In this document: positions 34,782 to 44,868 of the stretch, in pieces
How the letters are laid out: each line of letters opens with the position of its first letter
Numbering within the stretch: position 1 is the stretch's first letter
Assembly (NCBI RefSeq): GCF_003966225.1
Contig: NZ_RXNU01000002.1
Coordinates: 248,001-312,000 of the forward strand
Direction of reading: 5' to 3'
Length of the DNA stretch: 64,000 nucleotides
Origin: Shewanella canadensis
GTDB lineage: Bacteria > Pseudomonadota > Gammaproteobacteria > Enterobacterales > Shewanellaceae
Made by a program: the position numbers and the translations under genes
The notes under the pieces: generated by a model
Told to the model about the DNA's origin: nothing
Seen by the model: the letters and a program-made list of their open reading frames with translations, nothing else
The model's database searches: none

Positions 34782-37700
34782 ATGGCCACTGGCACCCTAA
34801 GTAACTCAAGAAAAATAAGAGATATTGGCCCACAGATCAGCCAACAGCTAAAAGATAATATTCTGATCCTTGACGGCGCCATGGGCACCATGATCCAGGA
34901 CCGCAAGTTTGAAGAAGCCGACTTTCGTGGCGAGCGCTTCAAAGAGTGGCCAAGCGATGTCAAAGGCAACAACGACCTGTTAGTGCTCACTCAGAGCGCC
35001 GCCATCAAGCGCATTCACAAAGATTATCTGCTCGCCGGTGCCGATATTATCGAGACCAACACCTTCAACGCGACCCGTATCGCCATGGCCGATTACGACA
35101 TGCAGGAGCTCTCGGCGGAGATCAACCTTGTCGGTGCCCGCCTCGCCCGCGAAGCTGCCGATGAGGTCGAATCCGAGACAGGCCGAGCCTGTTACGTGGC
35201 CGGCGTATTAGGCCCGACCAACCGCACCTGCTCCATCAGCCCCGATGTGAATGACCCCGGCTTTCGTAATGTCAGCTTCGACGAGCTGGTCGAGGCCTAT
35301 ATCGAGTCTATCGATGCGCTTATCGAAGGCGGCGCGGATATCATCATGGTGGAAACCATCTTCGATACCCTGAACGCCAAGGCCGCACTGTTTGCCATCG
35401 AAACTGTGTTCGAGAACTTAGGTGCGCGTCTGCCCATCATGATCTCAGGCACCATCACAGATGCGTCGGGTCGAACCCTGACAGGCCAGACGACCGAAGC
35501 CTTCTACAACTCGCTGCGCCATGTAAAACCCCTCTCTATCGGCCTTAACTGTGCCCTTGGACCAAAAGAGCTGCGCGCCTACGTCGAAGAGCTGTCAAAA
35601 ATATCCGAGTGTTATGTCTCTGCGCACCCCAATGCGGGTCTGCCAAACGAGTTTGGTGGTTATGATGAAACGCCCAAGCAGATGGCCGATATTATTGGCG
35701 AGTGGGCCCAAGAAGGGTTCCTCAATATTATCGGTGGCTGTTGTGGTACCACGCCGGCTCATATTCGGGCTATCCGCGACGCAGTCATTCAACACCAGGC
35801 CCGTCCACTGCCTGATATTCCGGTTGCTTGCCGCCTGTCCGGGCTCGAACCGCTCACCATAGATGAGAACTCGCTGTTTCTGAACGTGGGTGAACGTACC
35901 AACGTCACCGGCTCGGCAAAGTTTCTAAGATTGATCAAAACCGGCGAGTATGAAGAGGCGCTATCTGTCGCCCGAGAGCAAGTTGAAAGTGGTGCACAGG
36001 TCATCGATATCAACATGGATGAAGGCATGCTCGACGGCGTCGAGATGATGCACAAATTCCTCAACCTTATCGCCTCAGAGCCAGATATCTCTAGGGTACC
36101 GATAATGATCGACTCCTCTAAATGGGAGGTGATCGAGGCGGGCCTTAAATGTATTCAGGGTAAAGGTATCGTTAACTCTATCTCCCTCAAAGAGGGTGAA
36201 GATAAATTTATTCAGCAGGCCAAGCTGGTTAAACGCTACGGCGCCGCCGCCATCATCATGGCGTTTGATGAGCAGGGTCAAGCCGACACCAAGGCGCGTA
36301 AAATTGATATTTGTACCCGTGCCTATCGCGTGCTGGTAGACAAGGTGGGCTTCCCACCGGAAGATATCATTTTCGACCCCAACATCTTTGCCATTGCCAC
36401 CGGTATCGAAGAACACGACAACTACGCGGTCGATTTTATCGAAGCCACGCGCGAGATTAAACGCACCCTGCCCCACGCAATGATCTCCGGCGGCGTGTCG
36501 AACGTGTCGTTCTCGTTCCGTGGTAACAATCCGGTGCGAGAAGCGATTCACGCCGTGTTCCTCTATCACGCGATTCAGGCGGGGATGGACATGGGTATCG
36601 TCAATGCCGGTCAACTGGCGATTTATGATGATATCGACCCTGAGCTAAAGGAGAGAGTCGAGGCCATCGTCCAAAACCTAGCTTGCACAGCCCTCGATGC
36701 CAATGGTGAACCGAGTAACAACACCGAACTCTTATTAGAGGTTGCCGAGAAGTTTCGTGGTGACGGCAGCCAAACGGTGAAGAAGGAAGATCTGGAATGG
36801 CGCAGCTGGCCGGTCAATGAACGTTTGTCCCATGCATTGGTTAAAGGCATCACCGACTTTATTGATGAAGATACCGAAGAGGCGCGAGCCGCAGCAGGCC
36901 GTCCGTTGGATGTGATTGAAGGTGCCTTGATGGATGGCATGAACGTGGTCGGCGATCTATTTGGCTCCGGTAAGATGTTCCTGCCCCAAGTGGTGAAATC
37001 GGCGAGGGTGATGAAGAAAGCCGTGGCTTACCTCAACCCCTATATCGAACTCGAAAAGACCCCTGGTCAGTCGAACGGTAAGATCTTGATGGTCACGGTA
37101 AAGGGCGATGTACACGATATCGGCAAGAACATTGTCGGCGTGGTGCTGGCCTGTAACGGCTATGAAGTGATTGATTTAGGCGTGATGGTGCCGGTTGAGA
37201 AGATTATCGAAGTCGCCGTTGCAGAAAACGTCGATATCATCGGCATGTCAGGGCTTATCACCCCGAGTCTCGATGAGATGGTGCATAACGTAAAATCGTT
37301 CCACAAAGCAGGCTTAACCATTCCATCGATTATCGGCGGGGCGACCTGTTCGAAAATCCATACCGCGGTCAAGATTGCGCCCCATGCGCCAACAGGTGCC
37401 ATCTATATCGCCGATGCGTCCCGCGCCGTGCCTATGGTATCGAAACTCATCAATAACGAGACTCGCCAGGCGACCATAGATGAGGCCTATCAAGAATACG
37501 ACATGATGCGCGAAAAGCGTCTGTCACAGGCGAAACGCAAAGAGATCACCACCATTGCGGCGGCCCGTGAAAATCGCTGTCAGCACGACTGGGAAAACTA
37601 CACTCCGTTCGTGCCTAACCAGCTCGGCCGTCAGGTGTTCGATGACTACCCATTAGAGGACTTAGTCGAGCGTATCGACTGGACGCCATTTTTCCGAAGC

Positions 37701-38528
37701 TGGGAGCTTCATGGACATTTTCCACGTATTTTAGATGATGAAGTGGTCGGTGAAGAGGCGCGTAAGCTGTTCCATGATGGCAAGGCCATGCTTAAGAAAA
37801 TCATCAGTGAAAAGTGGCTCACCGCCAAGGCCGTCATCGGCCTGTTCCCGGCCAACACGGTAAACCATGACGATATCGAGCTCTACACAGACGAAACCCG
37901 CAGTAAGCTTGAGATGACCACTCATCACCTGCGTATGCAGATAGAGCGTGTGGGTAACGACAACTTCTGTCTCGCCGACTTTGTCGCGCCAAAAGACTCA
38001 GGCGTTGCTGATTACATGGGCGGCTTCGCAGTCACCGCAGGTCATGGCATCGACGAACATGTTGCACGCTTCGAAGCCGATCACGACGACTACAACGCCA
38101 TCATGCTCAAGAGTCTCGCCGACCGATTGGCCGAAGCCTTCGCCGAGCGTATGCACGAACGGGTACGTAAGGAGTTCTGGGGCTACGCCAGTGATGAGGC
38201 ACTCGATAACGAAGCGCTGATCCGCGAGAAGTACAAGGGCATACGTCCTGCACCGGGTTACCCTGCGTGTCCAGACCACACGGAGAAGGGACTGCTTTGG
38301 GACCTGCTTAAGCCCGATGAGACGATCGATCTTAATATCACCGAGAGCTATGCCATGTTCCCAACGGCAGCGGTATCCGGCTGGTACTTCGCCCATCCTA
38401 AGTCGCGTTACTTTGGCGTGACCAATATTGGTCGCGATCAGGTAGAGGATTATGCGGCGCGTAAGGGGATGAGTGTGGCTGACACCGAAAGGTGGCTGGC
38501 ACCAGTGTTGGATTATGATGTTGAGTAA
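34782..38528 (+). CDS. metH: Methionine synthase, cobalamin-dependent
   Basis: 1248 residues, full length. Homocysteine domain with zinc ligands Cys257 (GLNCALG) and Cys320/Cys321 ([11 protein letters not shown]); pterin-binding domain (about 355-620, [14 protein letters not shown]); cobalamin cap and Rossmann domains with lower-ligand His778 in GDVHDIGKN; and the AdoMet reactivation domain (about 900-1235, with [12 protein letters not shown]). It transfers methyl from methyltetrahydrofolate to homocysteine through cobalamin. The base composition is more GC-rich and strongly codon-biased compared with its neighbours, as expected of a highly expressed core gene. It uses the cofactor whose salvage genes lie 4 kb upstream. 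Confidence 0.98.
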   Translation: MATGTLSNSRKIRDIGPQISQQLKDNILILDGAMGTMIQDRKFEEADFRGERFKEWPSDVKGNNDLLVLTQSAAIKRIHKDYLLAGADIIETNTFNATRIAMADYDMQELSAEINLVGARLAREAADEVESETGRACYVAGVLGPTNRTCSISPDVNDPGFRNVSFDELVEAYIESIDALIEGGADIIMVETIFDTLNAKAALFAIETVFENLGARLPIMISGTITDASGRTLTGQTTEAFYNSLRHVKPLSIGLNCALGPKELRAYVEELSKISECYVSAHPNAGLPNEFGGYDETPKQMADIIGEWAQEGFLNIIGGCCGTTPAHIRAIRDAVIQHQARPLPDIPVACRLSGLEPLTIDENSLFLNVGERTNVTGSAKFLRLIKTGEYEEALSVAREQVESGAQVIDINMDEGMLDGVEMMHKFLNLIASEPDISRVPIMIDSSKWEVIEAGLKCIQGKGIVNSISLKEGEDKFIQQAKLVKRYGAAAIIMAFDEQGQADTKARKIDICTRAYRVLVDKVGFPPEDIIFDPNIFAIATGIEEHDNYAVDFIEATREIKRTLPHAMISGGVSNVSFSFRGNNPVREAIHAVFLYHAIQAGMDMGIVNAGQLAIYDDIDPELKERVEAIVQNLACTALDANGEPSNNTELLLEVAEKFRGDGSQTVKKEDLEWRSWPVNERLSHALVKGITDFIDEDTEEARAAAGRPLDVIEGALMDGMNVVGDLFGSGKMFLPQVVKSARVMKKAVAYLNPYIELEKTPGQSNGKILMVTVKGDVHDIGKNIVGVVLACNGYEVIDLGVMVPVEKIIEVAVAENVDIIGMSGLITPSLDEMVHNVKSFHKAGLTIPSIIGGATCSKIHTAVKIAPHAPTGAIYIADASRAVPMVSKLINNETRQATIDEAYQEYDMMREKRLSQAKRKEITTIAAARENRCQHDWENYTPFVPNQLGRQVFDDYPLEDLVERIDWTPFFRSWELHGHFPRILDDEVVGEEARKLFHDGKAMLKKIISEKWLTAKAVIGLFPANTVNHDDIELYTDETRSKLEMTTHHLRMQIERVGNDNFCLADFVAPKDSGVADYMGGFAVTAGHGIDEHVARFEADHDDYNAIMLKSLADRLAEAFAERMHERVRKEFWGYASDEALDNEALIREKYKGIRPAPGYPACPDHTEKGLLWDLLKPDETIDLNITESYAMFPTAAVSGWYFAHPKSRYFGVTNIGRDQVEDYAARKGMSVADTERWLAPVLDYDVE

Positions 38529-38575
38529 TCATAGGGTTACTCTTTAATTTTTGATTATCATCCCGGTGACGACAT

Positions 38576-38876
38576 CGTCATTCCGGCGATGCTTTTAGCC
38601 GGAATCTATCTCTGTAGGTTTTCCAAACTCCGTTTGGAGAAAGTCGTGGAATTCCATTCCCTTCTCGCAATATAGAGTAGGGCAAGAAGGGGATCAACAG
38701 CAATCCCCCTCTTGCATCTCCCCTTGCCGCCCCGGCGAAGTTACATGCATTGAGTACGGCCCTCATACTCCAATGAAAATCACCTAACGGCTCAGATGGG
38801 ACATCCATGTCCCCCCGAGCCTTAGCCATCATCCATGATGGCTATACGGCATTTTCATCTACGTATTTGGGCAACT
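38576..38876. repeat. Composite dispersed repeat downstream of metH
   Basis: A MITE-like end (GTCATTCCGGCGATGCTTTT...), then CCAAACTCCGTTTGG and TGGAATTCCA palindromes, then two tandem hairpins GGGACATCCATGTCCC and AGCCATCATCCATGATGGCT. Nearly the same order is found at 48380-48665, and shorter parts at 44990-45080. No gene is present. Confidence 0.75.
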
Positions 38877-39455
38877 TCCAACGGGGAATGTTGTAACCTG
38901 CGGCGTTGTTTGGAGTTGATAATGTCTGCTCTGCCCCCGTATATTCGTGGAACATAATTGCTCAAGCTTGATGTAGGAGCGGCTTTAGCCGCGAAGGAAT
39001 ATCCCATGACGTCCGGCGAAACCCTTCTGAGAAGCGAAGAATTTCCAACGGGGAATCTTGTAACCTGCAGCGGTGTTTGGAGTTGCTACAGTTTGCTCAA
39101 TCCCCACATATTTGAGGAACATAATTGCTCAGCTTGATGTAGGAGCGGCTTTAGCCGCGAAGGAAAGTCCCATGACGCCCGGCGAAACCCACCTGAGAAG
39201 CGAAGAATTTCCAACGGGGAATCTTGTAATCTGCAGCGGTGTTTGGAGTTGCTAAAGTTTGCTTTGACCCTAAATATTCGTCGAACATAATTGCTCAAGC
39301 TTGATGTAGGAGCGGCTTTAGCCGCGAAGGAATATCCCATGACGCCCGGCGACCCCCTTCTGAAAAGCAAAGAGTTTCCAACGGGGAGTCTTGTAACCTG
39401 CAGCAGTGTTTGTAGTTGCTAAAGCTTACTCTAACCCCACATGATCTGAGGGGCT
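38877..39455. repeat. 167-bp tandem repeat, three full units plus a partial
   Basis: Units start at 38877, 39044, 39210 and 39377, each with TCCAACGGGGAA (last one TCCAACGGGGAG). Each full unit contains AACATAATTGCTCA, a REP copy (38972, 39138, 39305) and CCATGACG(C/T)CCGGCG. The fourth breaks off before its REP, near the monooxygenase stop. Units differ at scattered positions, so the array is not recent. Confidence 0.92.
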
Positions 39456-39466
39456 TTGTTATTGCC

Positions 39467-40510
39467 CTATTTGTTTCCCTGAATATGTGTCATCAAATAT
39501 TTGGCATCTTTCCATACGCCGCCGAGTGTCGCTGAACCTCGGGTGTATAGCCAAGGTAGGCCAATAAAATATAATCCATCGACGTCTTTACTGACCCCAC
39601 GATAATTGCTCGGGTAGTTCATTTCATCAAAAGAGATATCTTCAATCCAAAAGAAGTTAGGTTTGAAGCCTGTCGCCCAAATAATATTTTTGATACTGCT
39701 GATGCTGCCTTTTTGAAACTTGATACTGGTTTCATCGGCTGACAATGTTCTTCCCATATGAATCACATTAGTTTTGGCTAGAAGTGACTTCACGTCAGTG
39801 CCAATAACGGGCTGCACACCCTTGCTCAACCATTTGCCCATTTTGCTAAAACGGGTAACGGATAAAAAGCCGATTTTAGTGAACCACCACCACAGGGTTT
39901 TACCTAAAAATGACTGTGGGATAGCGGTGATTTTATCAGTACCGGAGAAGTGCACTTTACGTCCTGTATCTGCAATTTCTGATAAAATTTGCACCCCAGA
40001 ATCACCGGCACCTACCACTAAACAGTCACCCTCTTGCAGCTGTTCAGGACTTTTATAGTTTTCACTGTGTAATTGAGTAATATTGTCCGCGATATCAACA
40101 TGGCAAGCGGGAGTATAGGGCGTATGGAAGGGGCCCGTGGCGATAATGAGCTGTTTGGCTTGATAGCTTGCCGTACCACTGATTATTTCAAAAATACCAT
40201 CAACTTTCTTTACCGAGGTGATTCTTTGATTGAATTCAATCGGCATCGAAAATTTTTCAACATAACTTTTTAAGTAGTCTGCCACTTCATATTTATTGGG
40301 GTAGTACCCTTTAGGAAACGGAAATGGCATACCTGGAAGGTGGTTGTATTCTGTGGGGGTAAAGAGCTTTAAAGAATCCCAACGCTTTAGCCAAGGTGCC
40401 CCAATGTGTTCATTGGCATCTAAAATTAAGTAGTCTTTACTGTTTTTGGATAAGTTATAAGCCATAGCCAGTCCAGACTGACCGGCCCCAATGATGATAA
40501 ATTCTTTCAT
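39467..40510 (-). CDS. Flavin-containing monooxygenase-type oxidoreductase (CzcO-like)
   Basis: 347 residues. FAD fold GAGQSGLAMAYNL at residues 8-20, NADPH fold VVGAGDSGVQILSEI, and the linker motif QLHSENYKSPEQL typical of FMO/YUCCA-type enzymes; TGFKPNFFWIED is the ATG-like motif near the end. It probably oxygenates a small N-, S- or carbonyl-containing compound, or makes trisulfide/sulfoxide products; the substrate is not deducible. The start at 40510 places the FAD motif at the usual distance; the frame extends 48 codons further without support. It is followed upstream by a relic of a PACE gene and a LysR gene. Confidence 0.88.
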   Translation of the reverse strand: MKEFIIIGAGQSGLAMAYNLSKNSKDYLILDANEHIGAPWLKRWDSLKLFTPTEYNHLPGMPFPFPKGYYPNKYEVADYLKSYVEKFSMPIEFNQRITSVKKVDGIFEIISGTASYQAKQLIIATGPFHTPYTPACHVDIADNITQLHSENYKSPEQLQEGDCLVVGAGDSGVQILSEIADTGRKVHFSGTDKITAIPQSFLGKTLWWWFTKIGFLSVTRFSKMGKWLSKGVQPVIGTDVKSLLAKTNVIHMGRTLSADETSIKFQKGSISSIKNIIWATGFKPNFFWIEDISFDEMNYPSNYRGVSKDVDGLYFIGLPWLYTRGSATLGGVWKDAKYLMTHIQGNK

Positions 40511-40657
40511 GGATCCCAAATGCGTGCATATAGTTATTATTATGTGCAACATTCTAACAGAACATGACCATTGAACCTGACTAATGGGGGAAATGGTCAA
40601 TGGTCTTACTGTAAAGTTTGGCGTATCACTTTTGATAAACAAGGGGTTAAGCATACT

Positions 40658-40693
40658 AGCAGAGCAGAAATTAGCACTGCCATCCCTGGATAG
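40658..40693 (+). pseudogene. Relic of the 3' end of a PACE transporter gene
   Basis: The plus strand reads SRAEISTAIPG-stop, matching the last 11 codons of the intact PACE gene (SKAEISSAVPR-stop at 42091-42126) both in codons and at the DNA level. Only this tail remains. It lies between the monooxygenase and LysR genes, so a second PACE copy or a duplicated segment was lost here. Confidence 0.65.
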
Positions 40694-40713
40694 ATGTGAC
40701 TGTCCCTGTCTTT

Positions 40714-41592
40714 CTATTCATCCAACACATTGACGATGGCATCGGCCAACCACGTTAAGGCGGGGCCTTTCGCCTTTTGTTTTGCCATCACACGATCAAT
40801 CGGCACTCGCCACGGCTTATGATCAAAACTTAGATTCATTCGCACCATGTCACCCTGATGCTCATATCGCTCTGCCATATAAGCAGGAATATAACTCCAT
40901 CCCAGCCCCTCTTTTACCATGGTGTTAACGGCATTAAAGGTATTTCCCCACCAGATATGTGAAGAGATACTAGGGCAGTGCGCCAAGGCCTGACCATCAA
41001 GGCCACGGATCAGCAATTGACGGTGTGGGATTAAATCCGCAACTGTGACTATGTCCATGTTAGCCAGTGGATGCGCCGGGCTCACGACGCCATTAAACGG
41101 CAAGCTACCGACATAACACAAATCCACTTCTTGCGGGAAATCGCTATTCGCAAACATCAACCCTAAATCGGCTCGCCCCGTATGCACTAGCGTTAACACA
41201 TCGGGGGTTGAAACGGCGTAAAGCTCCAAGATGGTGCCAGGGAAACGCGTTGCAAAAGCATTAAGAATGCTGGTTGTCACAGGAAGCAACGCATCGTCCA
41301 CCGCCATTTTTATCTGTGTTTCATGGGATAAATTCAGGGCGTTGGTCACCGAGTCAAGCTCATAAGTTTGTTGCAGAATGGCTTGAGCAAACGGTAATAA
41401 TCTCTCACCGTGAGGGGTTAATGATGGTTTACGGCTGGTACGATCAAACAGCGTCGTATTGAGCTCAATTTCAAGATTTGCAATCCCCTGACTCACCGCC
41501 GACTGCACCTTGCCCAACTGACGAGCGCATGCCGAGAATGACCCTGATTGTGCCGTTTCTACAAACATTCTCAGCTGTTCCAAATTATACAT
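40714..41592 (-). CDS. LysR-family regulator, divergent from the PACE efflux gene
   Basis: 292 residues, standard LysR plan: NLEQLRMFVETAQSGSFSACARQLGKVQSAVSQGIANLEIELNTTLFDR forms the winged HTH, and a periplasmic-binding-like effector domain follows. It is divergent from the PACE gene, with 94 bp between start codons and a T-N11-A dyad in the gap. The pairing mirrors AceR/AceI of Acinetobacter, where the LysR regulator activates the efflux gene in response to its substrate (chlorhexidine or polyamines there). Confidence 0.92.
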   Translation of the reverse strand: MYNLEQLRMFVETAQSGSFSACARQLGKVQSAVSQGIANLEIELNTTLFDRTSRKPSLTPHGERLLPFAQAILQQTYELDSVTNALNLSHETQIKMAVDDALLPVTTSILNAFATRFPGTILELYAVSTPDVLTLVHTGRADLGLMFANSDFPQEVDLCYVGSLPFNGVVSPAHPLANMDIVTVADLIPHRQLLIRGLDGQALAHCPSISSHIWWGNTFNAVNTMVKEGLGWSYIPAYMAERYEHQGDMVRMNLSFDHKPWRVPIDRVMAKQKAKGPALTWLADAIVNVLDE

Positions 41593-41604
41593 ATCACTTT
41601 TCCT

Positions 41605-41621
41605 GATAGTAACTAACTATC
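41605..41621. promoter_or_regulatory. LysR operator between lysR and PACE genes
   Basis: GATAGT-AACTA-ACTATC, a perfect 6-bp-arm dyad with a T-N11-A core, in the short divergent intergenic gap. Confidence 0.65.
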
Positions 41622-41686
41622 TTCTTTCGTAAATAATGATGATTATAGCAACCAAGAACCAGTGAACAACATAAATGAGATTTAGC

Positions 41687-42127
41687 ATGAACACGAAAGA
41701 ACGAATTTTTCACAGCGTATTATTTGAAGCGATTGCCTTAGTATTTGTTATCACTGCCGCCACTGTCTTTACCGATGCAGGAGCAAAGTCAGCGACAGGC
41801 TTAGCTGTCGGGCTGTCATTAATTGCGATGTGCTGGAATTATATTTACAACCTAGGCTTTGACCGTATATTTGGATATAACCGCATTGAGCGTACATTTA
41901 AAATGCGCATAGGCCATGGACTCGGTTTTGAATTGGGTATGATTTTTGCCACACTCCCCTTGATGATGTGGGTACTGCAGCTAGATTTTTGGACCGTATT
42001 TGTGATGGATATCGGCGTTGTCATTTTCTTCTTGGTATACGCGATTGTCTACAACTGGTGTTATGACTTGCTCCGTGAGCGTATTATCTGTAGCAAAGCA
42101 GAAATTAGCAGTGCCGTCCCTAGATAA
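41687..42127 (+). CDS. PACE-family efflux transporter (AceI-like)
   Basis: About 146 residues with four transmembrane helices and two tandem bacterial transmembrane pair domains. The family signature is seen: KERIFHSVLFEAIALVF with the conserved membrane Glu, CWNYIYNLGFDRIFGY, and the second-half RIGHGLGFELG and YNWCYDLLRERI. PACE proteins export biocides and short-chain diamines driven by protons. ATG at 41687 is chosen (MNTKERI); another in-frame ATG is 4 codons upstream. A bidirectional terminator follows. Confidence 0.93.
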   Translation: MNTKERIFHSVLFEAIALVFVITAATVFTDAGAKSATGLAVGLSLIAMCWNYIYNLGFDRIFGYNRIERTFKMRIGHGLGFELGMIFATLPLMMWVLQLDFWTVFVMDIGVVIFFLVYAIVYNWCYDLLRERIICSKAEISSAVPR

Positions 42128-42140
42128 ATCGAAACAAAAA

Positions 42141-42170
42141 AATGCCAGTCTGTTTTTACTGACTGGCATT
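42141..42170. terminator. Bidirectional terminator between PACE and NrfA-like genes
   Basis: A perfect 10-bp stem, AATGCCAGTC/GACTGGCATT, with a 10-nt loop. An A-run precedes it on the plus strand and TTTTGCTT follows, so it can stop both convergent genes. Confidence 0.85.
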
Positions 42171-42209
42171 TTGCTTAGAGACGATCCGGAGGGGAGATGA
42201 ATCGACTAG

Positions 42210-43931
42210 TTAGCGTAGCTCAATTGGCCACTCTTTCTTAACACGCTCATTGATAAACTCATCTTTAGCAGCTTTCATGGCGTCATAATCAAGACCGGCT
42301 TCCGGTTGCACTTTCGCCTTAGTATCGTACTTAGTTGCGTCATACACGTAGCTAGGCGCATATTTAGCGAGTAGTACGTCAGCTTCAGCAATCGCACCAT
42401 CTAAGACAGTATTAGACTTTATCAACAGACGTTTTGCTTCAGTGAAGTTATGAGCATACATACCGTGAGATGCGGTAGCGCTATCCCAGAACCACTGTGC
42501 GTTACGGATTTTACCTAGCAGGCTATTCATTTCGGTAGCTAAATCATTACCGGCTTTAAGTGCTGCCTCATAGTTGCCTTTAGCTTCACCTATGGTTTTG
42601 CCTGCATCGATGCCTTCAACACCGTTCGCAGCCCAGATAGCCTGTGCCTTAAAGTGCGCCTCTGTCAGACGTGGGTCAGTACCTGTGGCTGCAAAGCGAA
42701 GGTTATTGATTGCAGTTTTTCTCGACTCCAGCATAGACTCAATCGCGCTGTCATCGTGACACCCTTTACAGCTGCTTGGTAACTTAGCAGGATCAAACTT
42801 AACGTTGTGGTTGGAGTACTCAAGCCCTTCCGCATTTTCAGCTTTCGGCATGTGACAAGTATTACAGCTGAACTCAAGATGGTTAGGCATCACATGAGAT
42901 GTTCTATCCATTAAGTTCTCATATTCAGGATGCTGTGTTTTTAGCGAAGGAGTACCAGATATCGCGTTAGTCCAGTCTTTAAAGTTGATGTTATCGTAGT
43001 AGGCTAACTGAGCTTCGGCAGCGAAACCTTTATAAAGCATGTCGTCACCTGTGTAGCTAACGACGCTGGCGTAATCGGTTTCTACACCTGGTACCCAATG
43101 ATCCCATGGGTAGCGAACCTTTTTACTGTCTGTGCCATCGAAATAGTATTCAACGTGACACTGAGCACAGGTTTGACTGGCTTGACCGTTGTGATCTTGC
43201 TCCTCGAACGTTAGGCCAACTTTAGTCATAGCACGGTCAGCGTATGGACGGCTTAGACGTAAGTCGATTCCACCCAACTCATGACAATCGGCACAACCAA
43301 CGGAGTTACTCATTTCATGGCCCCAAGTGGACCAGCTGTTGTTAGCAAACTTGTCTTCGCCGACAAGATCGTACATGCGAGCAACGTCTGGAGACTTACA
43401 AGACCAGCAAGATGCAGCCATTGCTTCACCAACAACGTTACCGTCGTGACCGACAATTGGGCTGCCTGTTCGCAAGGACTTCATTACATCGGTTAATGCA
43501 AACTGGTGACCTCGGGCGCGGTTATAATCTTTCGCAAATCCATAGCCAGCCCATGCACTGACCAGATTAGGGTTTGCTTCCAGTAGATCTGTTGGCGTGC
43601 CAGATTCCGGGGTGTTCTCTTCGCTACTAGCCCAAGTAGCATGCTGATCAGGGAAGGTCTCCTGCCAGTTATCGCTGTTGTATAGATCAACAGGCCCTGA
43701 TGTTGGCGGAACGATACAGGTATTGGTTTCCGTATCTAAAACGGTTCCTTCACCACACACAACCGGATCGACGGGCTCTACAGGGTCAACGGGAAGTACT
43801 TCACAGATGTTAGTATCCGGGTTGAGTAGCGATCCCTCACCACAGGTAATTAATTGTGTGTCATCATCATCGCTACAACCAACTAAAACAGCAGATACCG
43901 CAATAGCAACCGCAAGCTTTTGTAATCTCAT
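42210..43931 (-). CDS. NrfA-like pentahaem cytochrome c nitrite reductase, lipoprotein form
   Basis: 573 residues. The catalytic haem motif is CWSCK (Cys175, Cys178, Lys179), followed by four CxxCH motifs (CADCH, CAQCH, CNTCH, CKGCH). CAQCHVEYYFDG carries the active-site Tyr, and SRPYADRAM and HPEYE match NrfA. NrfA reduces nitrite to ammonium in the periplasm. Unusually, it has a lipobox (SAVLVGC, Cys19) and two cysteine-bounded repeats CGEG(S/T)xLxxxTNxC (30-43 and 59-72) before the enzyme fold, plus a C-terminal extension of about 45 residues. The start at 43931 has AGGAGAG upstream. A CRP-type site lies about 130 bp upstream. No nrfBCD partner is adjacent. Confidence 0.9.
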   Translation of the reverse strand: MRLQKLAVAIAVSAVLVGCSDDDDTQLITCGEGSLLNPDTNICEVLPVDPVEPVDPVVCGEGTVLDTETNTCIVPPTSGPVDLYNSDNWQETFPDQHATWASSEENTPESGTPTDLLEANPNLVSAWAGYGFAKDYNRARGHQFALTDVMKSLRTGSPIVGHDGNVVGEAMAASCWSCKSPDVARMYDLVGEDKFANNSWSTWGHEMSNSVGCADCHELGGIDLRLSRPYADRAMTKVGLTFEEQDHNGQASQTCAQCHVEYYFDGTDSKKVRYPWDHWVPGVETDYASVVSYTGDDMLYKGFAAEAQLAYYDNINFKDWTNAISGTPSLKTQHPEYENLMDRTSHVMPNHLEFSCNTCHMPKAENAEGLEYSNHNVKFDPAKLPSSCKGCHDDSAIESMLESRKTAINNLRFAATGTDPRLTEAHFKAQAIWAANGVEGIDAGKTIGEAKGNYEAALKAGNDLATEMNSLLGKIRNAQWFWDSATASHGMYAHNFTEAKRLLIKSNTVLDGAIAEADVLLAKYAPSYVYDATKYDTKAKVQPEAGLDYDAMKAAKDEFINERVKKEWPIELR

Positions 43932-44057
43932 CTTACTCTCCTGCAAGTGAATTTTATTCACTTTTTATGTAATTTATTATTGTAAGCACAGCGTCCTAAA
44001 GACGAGTCAACCTATAACAAAATGGAGAGCTTTTGGTAAACATTAACTTAACACTTG

Positions 44058-44073
44058 TGTGAGGATGGTCACT
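44058..44073. promoter_or_regulatory. CRP-type binding site upstream of the NrfA-like gene
   Basis: TGTGA-GGATGG-TCACT, one mismatch from the TGTGA-N6-TCACA consensus. In Shewanella, CRP controls many anaerobic respiratory genes. No good FNR/EtrA site (TTGAT-N4-ATCAA) was seen in the same leader. Apart from this and a TCCAACGGGGAA-family fragment (44477-44560), the 43932-44622 gap shows nothing recognisable. Confidence 0.65.
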
Positions 44074-44622
44074 GGCATACCATTCAAATATCCCTAAAGA
44101 GGTATACAACTTACTGGTTTAAGATCAAGTTTTACACCTATTCTGATATATTCAGCAAAAGTAGTTAAGCCTAAGTTACTATACAAAAAGAACAAAATAA
44201 CAGCTAGCTCATTTATTAACCGCTAATATAGTGGTATACAGCACGGTATCTGGGCTGTAGCATTATTAACCACCACAATTAGTAAGGATATTAAGTTTCA
44301 GTTAAGGATATGTTAACAGGGGTGGGATTGCGTGGGTGTAGACAAAGGCCCCTGCCAGGTGAATAGTTATGCGTAAAAACCAGATTGACAATCATGGCGC
44401 ATGAAGGGTATGGCTACACCATATTCCCCTCTACCTCTCGCTCATAAGCACAATCATAAAAGGGGATTATTAGCCTTCCAACGGGGAATATTGTAGCTTT
44501 AGGCTTAGTTCGGTTTAACTGGATAAACTTTGCTCTGATCCCACTTATTTTTAAACTTCATGATGCTATAGTGATTCTAGTTACAAAATAATAAATTTCA
44601 GTTCACCATTCAGGGGTTACCT

Positions 44623-44868
44623 ATGTTAAATGAGAATCATGCGCTTATTTTCGACTTCCCAGAATTTAAACAAGACATTGTTTATTTGAATTATAAAGAC
44701 GAAGCATTCAAAAAATTATCCAAACAGTACCACCTATTAGATTATGATATTCGTCAGCTGGAAATTGACGGCAGTCCTACCGATGACGAGCATATGCACC
44801 AGCTCAAATTACAACGCGCTAATTTGAAAGACGTATTATTCCAAAAGTTAAAAGAACACCACGAGTAA
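44623..44868 (+). CDS. YdcH-family (DUF465) small protein
   Basis: 81 residues: FPEFKQDIVYLNYKDEAFKKLSKQYHLLDYDIRQLE followed by HMHQLKLQRANLKDVLFQKL. This is the DUF465 pattern, a short predicted coiled-coil helical hairpin. Function is unknown across the family. It is monocistronic and followed by a long repeat block. Confidence 0.9.
   Translation: MLNENHALIFDFPEFKQDIVYLNYKDEAFKKLSKQYHLLDYDIRQLEIDGSPTDDEHMHQLKLQRANLKDVLFQKLKEHHE

Noticed and set aside
34535..34990. 151-codon minus-strand frame across the metH promoter
   Set aside because: It runs through the Met boxes, the start of metH and the small membrane gene, and shows no protein-like pattern.
36075..36614. 179-codon minus-strand frame inside metH
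   Set aside because: It lies entirely antisense to a highly conserved gene and has no domain; it reflects metH codon bias, as do the other frames over metH.
38578..38832. 84-codon frame downstream of metH, and similar frames at 39073-39370
   Set aside because: They lie within dispersed repeats and hairpins; the frames are not kept between repeat copies.
38877..39455. CRISPR array or coding repeats
   Set aside because: The repeat is 167 bp with no unique spacers, and no open frame runs through the units.
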